Shown: piece by piece, positions 52,290 through 60,879 of the stretch
Position numbering within the stretch: the stretch's first letter is position 1
Layout of the letters: each line of letters begins with the position of its first letter
Source: UBA5868 sp964482025
Lineage (GTDB): Bacteria; Pseudomonadota; Gammaproteobacteria; Pseudomonadales; Cellvibrionaceae
DNA: 64,000 nt
NCBI GenBank assembly: GCA_964482025.1
Contig: CAYZVN010000007.1
Coordinates: forward strand, 1 to 64,000
Direction: 5' to 3'
Made by a program: the position numbers and the translations under genes
Notes under the pieces: generated by a model
The model's database searches: none
What the model was told of the DNA's origin: nothing
What the model saw: the letters and a program-made list of their open reading frames with translations, nothing else

Positions 52290-53462
52290 ATGCAGCAGCA
52301 ACCTCCTTTGATTATTGGCATAGTGGTTGGCGAAGCCTCTGGAGACATGTTGGGGGCGGGTTTGATGCGCGCTCTGAAGAAACATTTTCCCAGTGCCGTT
52401 TTCCAGGGCATCGGCGGTCCTAAAATGCTGGCCGAAGGTTTTGATTCGCTGTTTCCCCAGGATCGGCTTGCCGTGATGGGGTTGGTAGAGCCGCTGGCGC
52501 GGCTACCTGAGTTATTGAGAATACGTCGCTGTTTGCGCCAGCACTTCCTAGCCCAGCCTCCGGATGTCTTTATCGGCATAGACTCACCTGACTTCAACCT
52601 CGACCTCGAGTTGTCGCTGCGTAAACAAGGCATTAAAACGGTACATTACGTCAGCCCATCGGTTTGGGCGTGGCGTCAGGGGCGCATTAAGAAGATCGCC
52701 AAAGCGGTCGACTTGATGCTGACCTTATTGCCGTTTGAAGCGGATTTCTATCGAAAAAACGACGTGCCGGTGGCCTACGTGGGCCATCCATTGGCGGATG
52801 AAATTCCGTTGCAGCCGAACCCTCTGGCGGCACGCAGTGCCTTACAGCTCGGGGAGATTGCGCAGGGCAAGCACGTTGTCGCTCTGATGCCAGGGAGCAG
52901 ATCCGGTGAAGTATCCCGCATGGGACCATTGTTTTGGCAGGTCGCCGACTATTGCGCAGCCAAACAAAAAAACCTGCTGTTTTTAGTGCCCTCTGCCAGT
53001 GCTTCCCGGCATCGGCAGCTGGAGGAGCAATTGCGGGAGCTGTCAGCGGATTTGCCCATCCGCTTAGTGGAAGGGCAGTCGCATCAAGTTATGGAGGCTG
53101 CCGATGTGGTGGTAATGGCCTCAGGTACCACTACGCTGGAAGCTATGCTGCTAAAGCGTCCGATGATCATCGCTTACAAAGTCGCCGCACTGACCTATGC
53201 ACTCCTCTCCCGACTCGTCAAAGTAAAATTTATTGGTCTGCCCAATCTATTGGCGAATCAAGCGGTCGTTCCAGAGTTTATTCAAGAGCGCGCAACGCCA
53301 GTGGCGATTGGTGATGCGCTGCTGAATTACCTGAACAATCCGACGACCACCGCAAAGCTGATGGGAACCTTTGAAGAGCTTCACCTGCAGTTGCGACAAA
53401 ATTCGGACGAGCAGGCGGCGCGTGCCATAGTGCAGCTTATTCGTGGAGAGCAGGGCGCATGA
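52290..53462 (+). CDS. lpxB: lipid-A-disaccharide synthase
   Basis: GT19 glycosyltransferase that joins UDP-diacylglucosamine and lipid X. 390 aa with IGIVVGEASGDMLGAGLMRA, FIGIDSPDFNLDLE, YVSPSVWAWRQGRIKKI and VVMASGTTTLEAMLLKRPMI, all family motifs. It follows lpxA by 10 nt and overlaps rnhB by 4 nt. Confidence 0.97.
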   Translation: MQQQPPLIIGIVVGEASGDMLGAGLMRALKKHFPSAVFQGIGGPKMLAEGFDSLFPQDRLAVMGLVEPLARLPELLRIRRCLRQHFLAQPPDVFIGIDSPDFNLDLELSLRKQGIKTVHYVSPSVWAWRQGRIKKIAKAVDLMLTLLPFEADFYRKNDVPVAYVGHPLADEIPLQPNPLAARSALQLGEIAQGKHVVALMPGSRSGEVSRMGPLFWQVADYCAAKQKNLLFLVPSASASRHRQLEEQLRELSADLPIRLVEGQSHQVMEAADVVVMASGTTTLEAMLLKRPMIIAYKVAALTYALLSRLVKVKFIGLPNLLANQAVVPEFIQERATPVAIGDALLNYLNNPTTTAKLMGTFEELHLQLRQNSDEQAARAIVQLIRGEQGA

Positions 53463-54043
53463 GTATTCGGATAATGGCGGGTGTGGATGAAGTCGGGCGC
53501 GGACCTTTGGCCGGTGACGTAGTGGCTGCTGCTGTGATTCTCGACGACCAACGCCCCATCTTCGGTCTGGCCGATTCAAAAAAGTTGTCAGAGAAAAAGC
53601 GCGAGTATCTATTCGAGGAAATTCAAGAAAAAGCCGTGGCTTTTTGTATTGCTCGCGCCAGTGTCGATGAAATCGATCAGTTTAATATACTGCAGGCGAG
53701 TTTGTTGGCAATGAAGCGTGCAGTGGAGGGGTTACAGGTTGAGCCGCACCACGTTCTGGTCGATGGCAATCGCCTGCCTCAGTGGCACTATTCCAGCGAA
53801 GCGGTGGTGCAGGGGGACATGTCGGTTGCGGCGATCAGCGCTGCTTCGATTCTCGCTAAGGTAACCCGCGACCGCGAGATGTGCGCTTTGGATGATGTGT
53901 ATCCCGGTTACGGTTTTGCTCTCCATAAAGGCTACCCCACTAAGCTTCATCTCACGGCATTGCAATCGCTGGGGCCAACGCCTATTCACCGTCGCGGTTA
54001 CGCTCCGGTGCGCGACGTGATCGCCCAGATATCGCTTTTCTGA
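53459..54043 (+). CDS. rnhB: ribonuclease HII
   Basis: Cleaves RNA in RNA/DNA hybrids and at single ribonucleotides. 194 aa with the catalytic DE of AGVDEVGRGPLAGDVVAAAV, the ADSKKLSEKKRE motif and the third aspartate in HHVLVDGNRLP. ATGA overlap with lpxB. In E. coli the run continues to dnaE and accA; here it stops, and a 337-base gap and a PilZ gene follow. Confidence 0.97.
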   Translation: MSIRIMAGVDEVGRGPLAGDVVAAAVILDDQRPIFGLADSKKLSEKKREYLFEEIQEKAVAFCIARASVDEIDQFNILQASLLAMKRAVEGLQVEPHHVLVDGNRLPQWHYSSEAVVQGDMSVAAISAASILAKVTRDREMCALDDVYPGYGFALHKGYPTKLHLTALQSLGPTPIHRRGYAPVRDVIAQISLF

Positions 54044-54380
54044 ATACGTCGTCGAATTCCTGCTTCTATCTGTATGTGCACAATCGACTGGCCCCCTCAC
54101 GTCAAATAATCGTCATTTCTCGCTAAAAGTTTGACCTGCATCTCATTTTATCGGCTATACCTTAAGTAGCTCCTTCAGTATTTGCTCTTGAAGGTGATTT
54201 TTTTCATCGGTAGAGCGGATTTGTTGTGCAACGATCAGCTGTATCACAGATAAGAGCTTGTTAGGCGGCCGAGTGAGCATTGTTAAGCCAAAGAATACAA
54301 CCCCCGTTTGGTGGAACCCTTGGTTCAAGTTGTACCGGGAATGGTTGCAGCAACTCCTGATACCCAGAGAAGAGTCTGTT
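54044..54380. other. intergenic region before the PilZ gene
   Basis: I see no gene or strong hairpin here. An in-frame TTG at 54258 could extend the PilZ protein by 41 residues (MLGGRVSIVKPKNTTPVWWN), but its ribosome site is poor compared with the ATG at 54381. A promoter for that gene must be inside this stretch. Confidence 0.45.
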
Positions 54381-54818
54381 ATGCGCCGTTTTATTCGACA
54401 CCCATCCGATATGCCCATCGATTTTCAAGTCAACGAACATGAGCCACCGGTTGCGCACCAGGTTCGCGATGTGAGCTTGGGCGGCCTCTGCTTCACCGCT
54501 GATCGTCCCATGCAGCGCGGTTCGCATATTCGCATTCATATTCCTATAGCTTCGGGCGCGCCTGAAGGCACTACTGAAGAACAAGAGTCTTTTGAAGCGG
54601 ATGGAATCGTCGCTTGGTGTCGCGAGGAGGGAAGCAAGTATGCGGTGGGTGTTCAGTTTGCTGACCAATCCACTCACTTTGGCGTGCGGATGGTGGAGCA
54701 GATTTGTCATATCGAACACTATCGCTATGACGTCTATCAGGCGCAGGGAAGAGTGCTGACCAGCGAAGAGGCGGCGCGCGAGTGGGTAGAGCGCTACGCG
54801 GCGGAGTTTCCCCAATAA
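54381..54818 (+). CDS. PilZ domain c-di-GMP-binding protein
   Basis: 145 aa from an ATG preceded by AGAGAAGAG. The PilZ RxxxR motif is RRFIRHPSDMPIDF, and the D/NxSxxG motif is RDVSLGGLCF, so c-di-GMP binding is expected. It ends with an amphipathic helix that includes LTSEEAAREWVERYAAEF. Single gene; its output target is unknown. A GGDEF-EAL protein lies 1.5 kb away. Confidence 0.85.
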   Translation: MRRFIRHPSDMPIDFQVNEHEPPVAHQVRDVSLGGLCFTADRPMQRGSHIRIHIPIASGAPEGTTEEQESFEADGIVAWCREEGSKYAVGVQFADQSTHFGVRMVEQICHIEHYRYDVYQAQGRVLTSEEAAREWVERYAAEFPQ

Positions 54819-54846
54819 GGATTGCTGCAAAAACGAATGCGTTGCC

Positions 54847-54874
54847 AATGAGCGCTGGGATCCCAGCGCTCATT
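54847..54874. terminator. 28-bp perfect palindrome, bidirectional terminator
   Basis: Two 14-base arms, AATGAGCGCTGGGA and its exact complement, meet without a spacer between the PilZ gene and the convergent membrane-protein gene. As RNA it forms a 12-bp hairpin with a GATC loop. It probably terminates both transcripts, although the T tracts are short. Confidence 0.65.
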
Positions 54875-54890
54875 CCCAAACCTCTCTCAA

Positions 54891-55424
54891 TCACGCCACT
54901 AGCAATCGGTCATAGCGACGGCTGAGCAGATCATAAAACTGCTCGCGCAACATTAGGATCGACGTTTTTAAATCGGCAATTTCCTGCTCGGTAATGTCTT
55001 GGCGGCCGACGTAAACCTGCTTGCGGAATAATGCGATTCTCGCCCCGTACAGCCGCAGAGTTTTCTCCATGGTTTTTTCGCCGAGCATTAGAAGTTTGGC
55101 TTCTGCGTCCGCTAGCTTACGGAACTCTGTCACCAACTCCATATTGACTTTTTCCAGTTCTGCTCGCCTTGCCGCAGGCCAATTCTTACCGAATTTGGTT
55201 GACTCAATGACCAGCGCTGAATAGCGGGCAAAGCAGTGATTGACATTACCCACTGCAGCGGAGATCTCTTCCAATAGCGCGAGACGCCGGTTGGCAAAGT
55301 TCGCTGTATTGGATTCGAGGCTCTGCTTGCGTTGATAAAACCAAAGAGTGGCAAGTACTATGGCGCCGCCCAAGCCCACTTTTAATGCGGTGTCCAGCAG
55401 TGGCCAGATGTCTGCGAAACTCAT
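54891..55424 (-). CDS. small single-span membrane protein with coiled-coil, unknown function
   Basis: 177 aa from the ATG at 55424, which has a GGAGACGG ribosome site. The N-terminus is one membrane helix (ALKVGLGGAIVLATLWFYQR), and the remainder is long, charged and helical (LEKVNMELVTEFRKLADAEA). No enzymatic motif is seen. It is 82 nt after yciH on the same strand. I do not recognise a named family. Confidence 0.6.
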   Translation of the reverse strand: MSFADIWPLLDTALKVGLGGAIVLATLWFYQRKQSLESNTANFANRRLALLEEISAAVGNVNHCFARYSALVIESTKFGKNWPAARRAELEKVNMELVTEFRKLADAEAKLLMLGEKTMEKTLRLYGARIALFRKQVYVGRQDITEQEIADLKTSILMLREQFYDLLSRRYDRLLVA

Positions 55425-55506
55425 AAAGCCCGTCTCCTCTCCAGTCAAAAAAATGACGTTTATTGGGGTCTGGAGTAGACGGAGCAAAAAGCAAACCAGA
55501 AGTTGC

Positions 55507-55839
55507 CTAACCCCCGGCCATCTTAACTTTAAAACCCTTCTTTTCCAGGAAAGGCTTAAGCCTTTCCCGCTGTTCGCCTTGAATTTCGATCACCCCATCT
55601 TTGACTGTACCGCCGGTTCCACAAAGCTGCTTGAGCTCCTTGGCCAGGCTTTTAAGCGCGCCGGCGTCGAGTGGCAAGCCGGTAATCAAGGTAACGCCTT
55701 TGCCGTTTCGGCCTTTGGATTCACGTTGCAGGCGCACCACGGAATCCGGCCCCCGGGTGGGGGCCGCCACAGGCGTTTTATCCGAATGTTTAACGCGTCC
55801 GGTTTCCGTTGAATAAACAAGGCGGGAGGTGTCCTTCAT
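55507..55839 (-). CDS. yciH: SUI1/eIF1-family translation factor YciH
   Basis: 110 aa SUI1 fold resembling eukaryotic eIF1; the E. coli homologue affects initiation fidelity and is proposed to inhibit translation under stress. KGVTLITGLPLDAGALKSLA and CGTGGTVKDGVIEIQGEQR are diagnostic. GGAG precedes the ATG. First gene of a two-gene minus-strand unit. Confidence 0.92.
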   Translation of the reverse strand: MKDTSRLVYSTETGRVKHSDKTPVAAPTRGPDSVVRLQRESKGRNGKGVTLITGLPLDAGALKSLAKELKQLCGTGGTVKDGVIEIQGEQRERLKPFLEKKGFKVKMAGG

Positions 55840-56277
55840 AGGCGTAACTCCGATTTCGAGTAGAGAGAGAACATTGCGCGAGTATAACCGAGTGTCACTC
55901 GGCCAGCGCCTGCCTCAAGTGGTGGAATGGATGTTGTCGCAAAATTGTTCACATCTTCGATGTATGTCGCTTCGCCAAATGATTGATCTTATATGATTGA
56001 TGGGTGGTATTTTTGTGACTCAAAAAGTGGTCGCTTCTTCTGTAAGTCCGGGAAATTAAAAGAAAAAATTTTGTTTAGGGGATTCTGTAAAAAAGTTTGC
56101 GCTTGTGGCAGCTTAGCTATACTGAAGGAGATTTCGTGTATTGCGACGACAAGCTGACGGGCGAATTTATGTCGTGTGCATACAAGCACTTGGTGTCGAC
56201 GGCATGAATGCCGTTATCTTCAGCTCCGCAGGCGGCCACCGCTATAACAACATCTGCAGCAGCAGGGTAACTCTTGC
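55840..56277. other. intergenic region upstream of the GGDEF-EAL gene
   Basis: About 440 A/T-rich bases between divergent genes, with no convincing coding sequence. There is a good -10 element TATACT at 56118-56123 with a weaker TTGCGC at 15-bp spacing, and a palindrome ACGGCAT-GA-ATGCCGT at 56199-56214 in the leader. A c-di-GMP riboswitch core is not recognisable. Confidence 0.5.
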
Positions 56278-58440
56278 GTGACAAAGCGAATTAATCCGAT
56301 TCAGTCGGCCTTAGCCGACGCCAGTCTCAACACTTATCAGAGCAATCGTGCCCTTAACGCATTATTGGATTCCATGCGAGAAATCGTTTTGTACTTCGAC
56401 CAGTGGGGCGTGATTCGCCACACTAATGCCCGCGCGCTTGAGAGGTGGGGAAGCGGCCCCTTAGTGGGCAAAACGTTTGTTGAGGCTGCACCGTTTTGGG
56501 ATGATCCTGCGGAGCGGCAGCGGGAAATTATGCAGGTATTCCGTACCCGCCGCTCATGTCTGGAATCCCGCGAGCGCGCTTTGGAAGCCGATGGCGACTC
56601 TTGGTTTCAGGTCGATAAAATTCCCACTACTGGTGAGTGCAGCGAGGTGGACGGCGTCATGCTGGTGCTTCGCGATATCACCCAGACGGTCCGACGCGAG
56701 CTGGCAATCAATGAAAGCGAAGCGCGGTATCGCGCTTACATAGCCAACAGCTCCGATGCCATCTGGCGCTACGACATTTGTCCTCCCATCGATACCCGCT
56801 TGTTGCTTGAGCAACAGTTGGAGCTGGTGCTCAAGCGAGCGGTTTTAGCGGAATGCAATGAAAAGCTGGTGAAGCTTTACGGCGCGGCCAGTGCCTCCGA
56901 GCTGATGGGTTTGCCCATCTACCATAATGGTTCGCCCAATATTCGAGTGGATATTGCCGAATTTATTCGCAACGGCTATCGCTTGGAAGATCGAGAGTAT
57001 GAGCGGCTCGACAACAATGGCCACAGTATGTCCCTGCAAAGTGGCGCTATGGGCATAGTTGAGAATGGCTTCCTAACTCGGATTTGGGGAACCACGCGGG
57101 ATATCACCGAAAAGCGTCGCTACCTAGCGCGCATGGAATATCTTGCTAACCACGATGTTCTCACCAGTCTGCCTAATCGCGGCGTTCTTTATCGCACGAT
57201 TAACAAGGCACTGAAGGAGCGCGATGAGACGCAAAAAATGGCCTTGCTGTTGATCGATCTCGATCGCTTCAAGGAAATCAACGATACCCTCGGGCACTTG
57301 GCGGGAGATAAAGTACTCAAGCAGTTGGGGCGGCGGCTGCAGGAAATGCTGAGGGAGACCAAAGGTCTGGTCGCTCGTCTGGGTGGCGATGAGTTTGCGA
57401 TTTTTCTTCCCTATTTACGCAATGCGCAGCATGCAGCCGTTTTAGCCCACAAAATCCTCGATAGCATTTCGTTGGTGTTTGAAGTGGAAGGGCTGCGTAC
57501 CGAGATCAGTGCCAGCATCGGAGTGGCGATCTGTCCAGATCAGGCGCGCGATGTCAGCACCTTGATGCGCTTCGCGGATGTCGCCATGTACCGCGCGAAA
57601 ACCTGTTTGCAGGGCGTCGCCATTTACGACTCTGCACTGGACCCCCATTCCCCGAAACGCCTTGAATTAATGGGTGCACTGGGGCGCGCGATTCGGGAGA
57701 ATCAGCTGATATTACACTTCCAGCCGAAGATCCAACTCAGTTCTAATCGCGTTTACGGTTTTGAAGCCCTGCTGCGCTGGAACCATCCCGAATTGGGCTT
57801 TATCCCTCCCAACGATTTTATTCCGATTGCGGAACATTCGAATCTCATTTATCCGATGACACTTTGGGTTCTGGAGAATGGCATTCGCCACTGCAAGCAT
57901 TGGTTGCAGCAAGGTTTTCAAGTCAGCATGGCGATGAATCTTTCTGCGCGAAACTTAATGGATGATCGCATAGTGCTCGATCTCAAGCGCTTGCTGCGAG
58001 AATATGATGTGCCGGGTTATCTAGTGGAATTGGAAATCACCGAAAGCACGATTATGGCCGATCCCGGAAGGGCCGAGGCGGCGCTTGCGCGAATCAATCG
58101 TTTAGGTGTGCAGCTATCGGTCGATGATTTTGGTACGGGTTATTCTTCCTTGGCGTATTTAAAGCGCCTGCCCGTGCAAACCCTCAAAATCGACTCGTCA
58201 TTCGTGCGCTCTATGCTGCATGACGAGCAGGATGAAATCATTGTCAACTCCACTATTCATTTAGCTCACAATTTGGGCTTGCGCGTGGTAGCGGAAGGTG
58301 TGGAAACCTCGGCGGTTTATCAAAAGTTAGTGGATTTAGGTTGCGACGAAGCTCAGGGGTTTTATATGGGGAGGCCTCTGCCCGCTTCGGAGGCGGAGCG
58401 TTGGTTGAAGGAGTCCCGCTGGGGGCTTTGCGCCCCTTAA
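56278..58440 (+). CDS. PAS-PAS-GGDEF-EAL c-di-GMP signalling protein
   Basis: 720 aa starting at GTG, without signal peptide or membrane spans, so cytoplasmic. Two N-terminal PAS-like domains (about 30-140 and 150-275) sense an unknown signal. The cyclase domain has an intact active site G369-GDEF, but the segment upstream (RETKGLVAR) lacks the RxxD inhibitory site. The phosphodiesterase domain has E496 in GFEALLRW, LEITESTIM and D616-DFGTGYSS, so both activities could be real. The balance cannot be told from sequence. It faces bepA convergently. Confidence 0.93.
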   Translation: MTKRINPIQSALADASLNTYQSNRALNALLDSMREIVLYFDQWGVIRHTNARALERWGSGPLVGKTFVEAAPFWDDPAERQREIMQVFRTRRSCLESRERALEADGDSWFQVDKIPTTGECSEVDGVMLVLRDITQTVRRELAINESEARYRAYIANSSDAIWRYDICPPIDTRLLLEQQLELVLKRAVLAECNEKLVKLYGAASASELMGLPIYHNGSPNIRVDIAEFIRNGYRLEDREYERLDNNGHSMSLQSGAMGIVENGFLTRIWGTTRDITEKRRYLARMEYLANHDVLTSLPNRGVLYRTINKALKERDETQKMALLLIDLDRFKEINDTLGHLAGDKVLKQLGRRLQEMLRETKGLVARLGGDEFAIFLPYLRNAQHAAVLAHKILDSISLVFEVEGLRTEISASIGVAICPDQARDVSTLMRFADVAMYRAKTCLQGVAIYDSALDPHSPKRLELMGALGRAIRENQLILHFQPKIQLSSNRVYGFEALLRWNHPELGFIPPNDFIPIAEHSNLIYPMTLWVLENGIRHCKHWLQQGFQVSMAMNLSARNLMDDRIVLDLKRLLREYDVPGYLVELEITESTIMADPGRAEAALARINRLGVQLSVDDFGTGYSSLAYLKRLPVQTLKIDSSFVRSMLHDEQDEIIVNSTIHLAHNLGLRVVAEGVETSAVYQKLVDLGCDEAQGFYMGRPLPASEAERWLKESRWGLCAP

Positions 58441-58456
58441 ATTATGCACGCGTAAA

Positions 58457-59917
58457 TTAATTGAGGCGGCTACTTTCGCGAATTTTGCGGATATCGAGGA
58501 GGCGCTGATCGATTCGCGCGCGGGCCTGGAAATCCTGTTCGTCCAGCAGACGTAGCGCGTTACGCAGTTGGATTTCGGCCTTGTCATACAGCCCCATCAG
58601 CAAAAAATACTCCGCTCGCGCTTTGTGTACATCGAGGATATGCCCCGCCAAACCGTGCACTTCCGCCAGCAAATACCACACATAAGCGTTGTTGGGGTGA
58701 CGCTTAGCGTGCTTAATCAGTAGTGCCTCGCACTCAGCATAACGTCCTGCTTCCATAAGAATTTCCGCAAGTCGTACGTTCAGAGGATGATTGCGTGGCT
58801 GTCGGGCCAGCGCTTCATTAAGAATTTTAGCGGCTCGATCCCAATCCTGCTCCTTGGCGGCTATATCCGCTTCTACCGTAGCAATCATAACGGCGTGCTT
58901 AGTCAACGCTTTAAGACCGGGCAGCGCAGCGCGAGCGCCTTCTGTATCGCCATTGCGAGTTCGCGCGAGCACTAGCCCGTAGTGCGCCATAAGCGGCGAC
59001 ATGGTTTGATAGCGATCGATCTCCTCCTCAAAACGCTTTGTCGCACGCGCCGCGCTCGTTTCATATTGCAACATCACACGGGTGCGAATCATCTGATACT
59101 CCTCGTCCGCTTCTACCGGCTTTCGCGGATATTTTTGCGCGCGGCTGGCGGAGTCGGCGATACGGCTTTCGGTGATCGGGTGGGTGAGCAAAAACTCCGG
59201 CACCTTAGTACGGTAGCGGGTGGCTTTTAGCATCTGCTCAAACATACCGGTCATAGCGTGGGGATCGAAGCCGGCTTGCGTCAGAGTCTGCATGCCGATA
59301 CGGTCGGCTTCAATTTCCATTTCGCGGCTAAAACGTAAGGATGAATCTATAGCGGCGGCCTGAATGGCGGGAATGGCCGCAATGCCGACATCCGTATTGC
59401 CCGCCGCCGCCACCAAGATGCTGGCAAGCAGAGCCGCGAGACTGACAGTGGAGCTGGCCTTTTGTTGCTGCAATCGGCGGGCATAGTGGCGCTGACTCAG
59501 GTGCGCAAGCTCGTGTGCGAGGATAGAGGCGAGCTGATGTTCATTTTGGGCGGTGAGGAAAGTGCCGGTGTTCACGCCGACAATGCCACCGGGCGCGGCA
59601 AACGCGTTTAGAGTAGGGCTGTCGAGCACGATCAGCTCAAGGCGCTTGTCCTGCAGCTCGCTGTGAGCGGTAACTTTTTGCAGCAGCTCGGCCAGATAAG
59701 CTTCAATAAAGGGATCTCGGGAGGTCGGCAGGCTGGCGCGATATGCGCGTATCAAATCTTGGCCGAGCGCATACTCTTCGGCAGGGGAGATAAGGCCCGC
59801 GCTGTTTTCTCCGAGCGAGGGAAGCTGCAATTCACCTGTGGTACTGAACGCCTTGAACGAGGTGACACTCAAGCCGAAAAGCAAGATCGCGTAGAATATG
59901 AGGTGTCGCCTAACCAC
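58457..59917 (-). CDS. bepA: BepA-like M48 metalloprotease with TPR domain
   Basis: Periplasmic zinc protease/chaperone that degrades or helps fold outer-membrane proteins such as LptD and stalled BAM substrates. 486 aa from a GTG with AAAGG upstream; signal peptide ends near SFKAFS. The zinc motif HELAHLSQRH is followed by the third ligand in EMEIEADRIGMQTL, and the C-terminal third holds TPR repeats (AKILNEALARQPRNHPLNVR). Length and order match E. coli BepA (YfgC). Divergent from tusA. Confidence 0.92.
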   Translation of the reverse strand: MVRRHLIFYAILLFGLSVTSFKAFSTTGELQLPSLGENSAGLISPAEEYALGQDLIRAYRASLPTSRDPFIEAYLAELLQKVTAHSELQDKRLELIVLDSPTLNAFAAPGGIVGVNTGTFLTAQNEHQLASILAHELAHLSQRHYARRLQQQKASSTVSLAALLASILVAAAGNTDVGIAAIPAIQAAAIDSSLRFSREMEIEADRIGMQTLTQAGFDPHAMTGMFEQMLKATRYRTKVPEFLLTHPITESRIADSASRAQKYPRKPVEADEEYQMIRTRVMLQYETSAARATKRFEEEIDRYQTMSPLMAHYGLVLARTRNGDTEGARAALPGLKALTKHAVMIATVEADIAAKEQDWDRAAKILNEALARQPRNHPLNVRLAEILMEAGRYAECEALLIKHAKRHPNNAYVWYLLAEVHGLAGHILDVHKARAEYFLLMGLYDKAEIQLRNALRLLDEQDFQARARIDQRLLDIRKIRESSRLN

Positions 59918-60120
59918 AATACCTTTAACCTTTTATTGAAACCTTCAGGACATGGCCCCGGTGAGTGCTCTTTCCTGGAGAGCTATACTGTGCTCGCTCC
60001 AACAGCGGCGCTCTAATGTAGCCAGCTACCGCTCCTATGAACAGGGATGAAGTACAATTTAGCGTCCCGGCAGTCCTAGAAAGCGTGTTGTTTCAGACCC
60101 TCCCACCATAAAGAGATTCC

Positions 60121-60387
60121 ATGACATCCGATAGAGAATATCCAGATTCGGCCATTTCCGCCCCCGCGACGGCGCAGGTGGATGCGACCGGATTGCGCTG
60201 CCCGCTGCCTTTACTCAAAGCGAAGCAGGCGCTCAACCAGTTACAGCCAGGCGAAGTGCTGCGAGTAATCGCTACTGACGGTGGCTCTGTGCGCGATTTT
60301 CACGCGTTCGCTGACCTTAGTGGTCATAGCATCATTCACTTTGCGGAACGCGAGGGGATCTTCGAGTACCTACTCAAGAAGCAATGA
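60121..60387 (+). CDS. tusA: TusA-family sulfur carrier protein
   Basis: 88 aa with the sulfur-accepting C27 in TGLRCPLPLLKAKQAL, the defining CPxP motif. TusA proteins pass persulfide for 2-thiouridine, molybdopterin or other sulfur pathways; which one here is not clear. The fold ends in the usual SIIHFAEREGIFEYLLKK. AAGAGA precedes the ATG. The pairing with bepA recalls Pseudomonas. Confidence 0.9.
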   Translation: MTSDREYPDSAISAPATAQVDATGLRCPLPLLKAKQALNQLQPGEVLRVIATDGGSVRDFHAFADLSGHSIIHFAEREGIFEYLLKKQ

Positions 60388-60879
60388 GTTGGGAGATGAG
60401 TGATGTATTGGGGTGGCTCAGCGAATAACATCGGACTGGCAGTAGCCTAGCCGCGCGCAACTTAGTTATTGTTCTCAGCAGCATTTTGTCCGTGGACGCT
60501 AGCACAGCTCCAGCCCTTGCGGCTGCTGTGGTGCAGCAAAATGATCGAGTAGATAATTGGATATGACCTGTGTAAAATCGGTCCCCCGTAGCGGGTCGCA
60601 GAGTCAGTCTCAGCCTCGCGACGAAGATTTGCTCCAACCCTGTACGTGTAAAAAACAATATCAAGGCGAAACCTTTCTTTCCGCCAATCACCTGTGTTGC
60701 TCTGAACACATTACTTTCGTAATGAGGGAATTGTTTGTTTATCAGGACGACCCTTTGTTCTGAGGCGCAGTTTGTTGTGCGCGATTTGAGGTCAGCGCCG
60801 CCTAAGGCTCCGACGAATGATCGGGGTATACAGTTTGTTGATGATGCGCGAAACCCGCGCAACGGATGAGGAGACTTGA
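60388..60879. other. long intergenic region before aceE
   Basis: About 490 bases. A TTGCTC/TAATGA promoter candidate with 17-bp spacing lies at 60697-60725, overlapped by ATTAC-TTTC-GTAAT (60710-60723), which could be a hairpin or operator. A 68-codon open frame at 60557-60763 contains CTC and CC cysteines but has a poor ribosome site and no recognised relative. I treat it as unproven. Confidence 0.45.

Noticed and set aside
55840..56277. c-di-GMP riboswitch in front of the GGDEF-EAL gene
   Set aside because: The conserved GEMM core could not be recognised; only a short palindrome and A/T-rich DNA are present.
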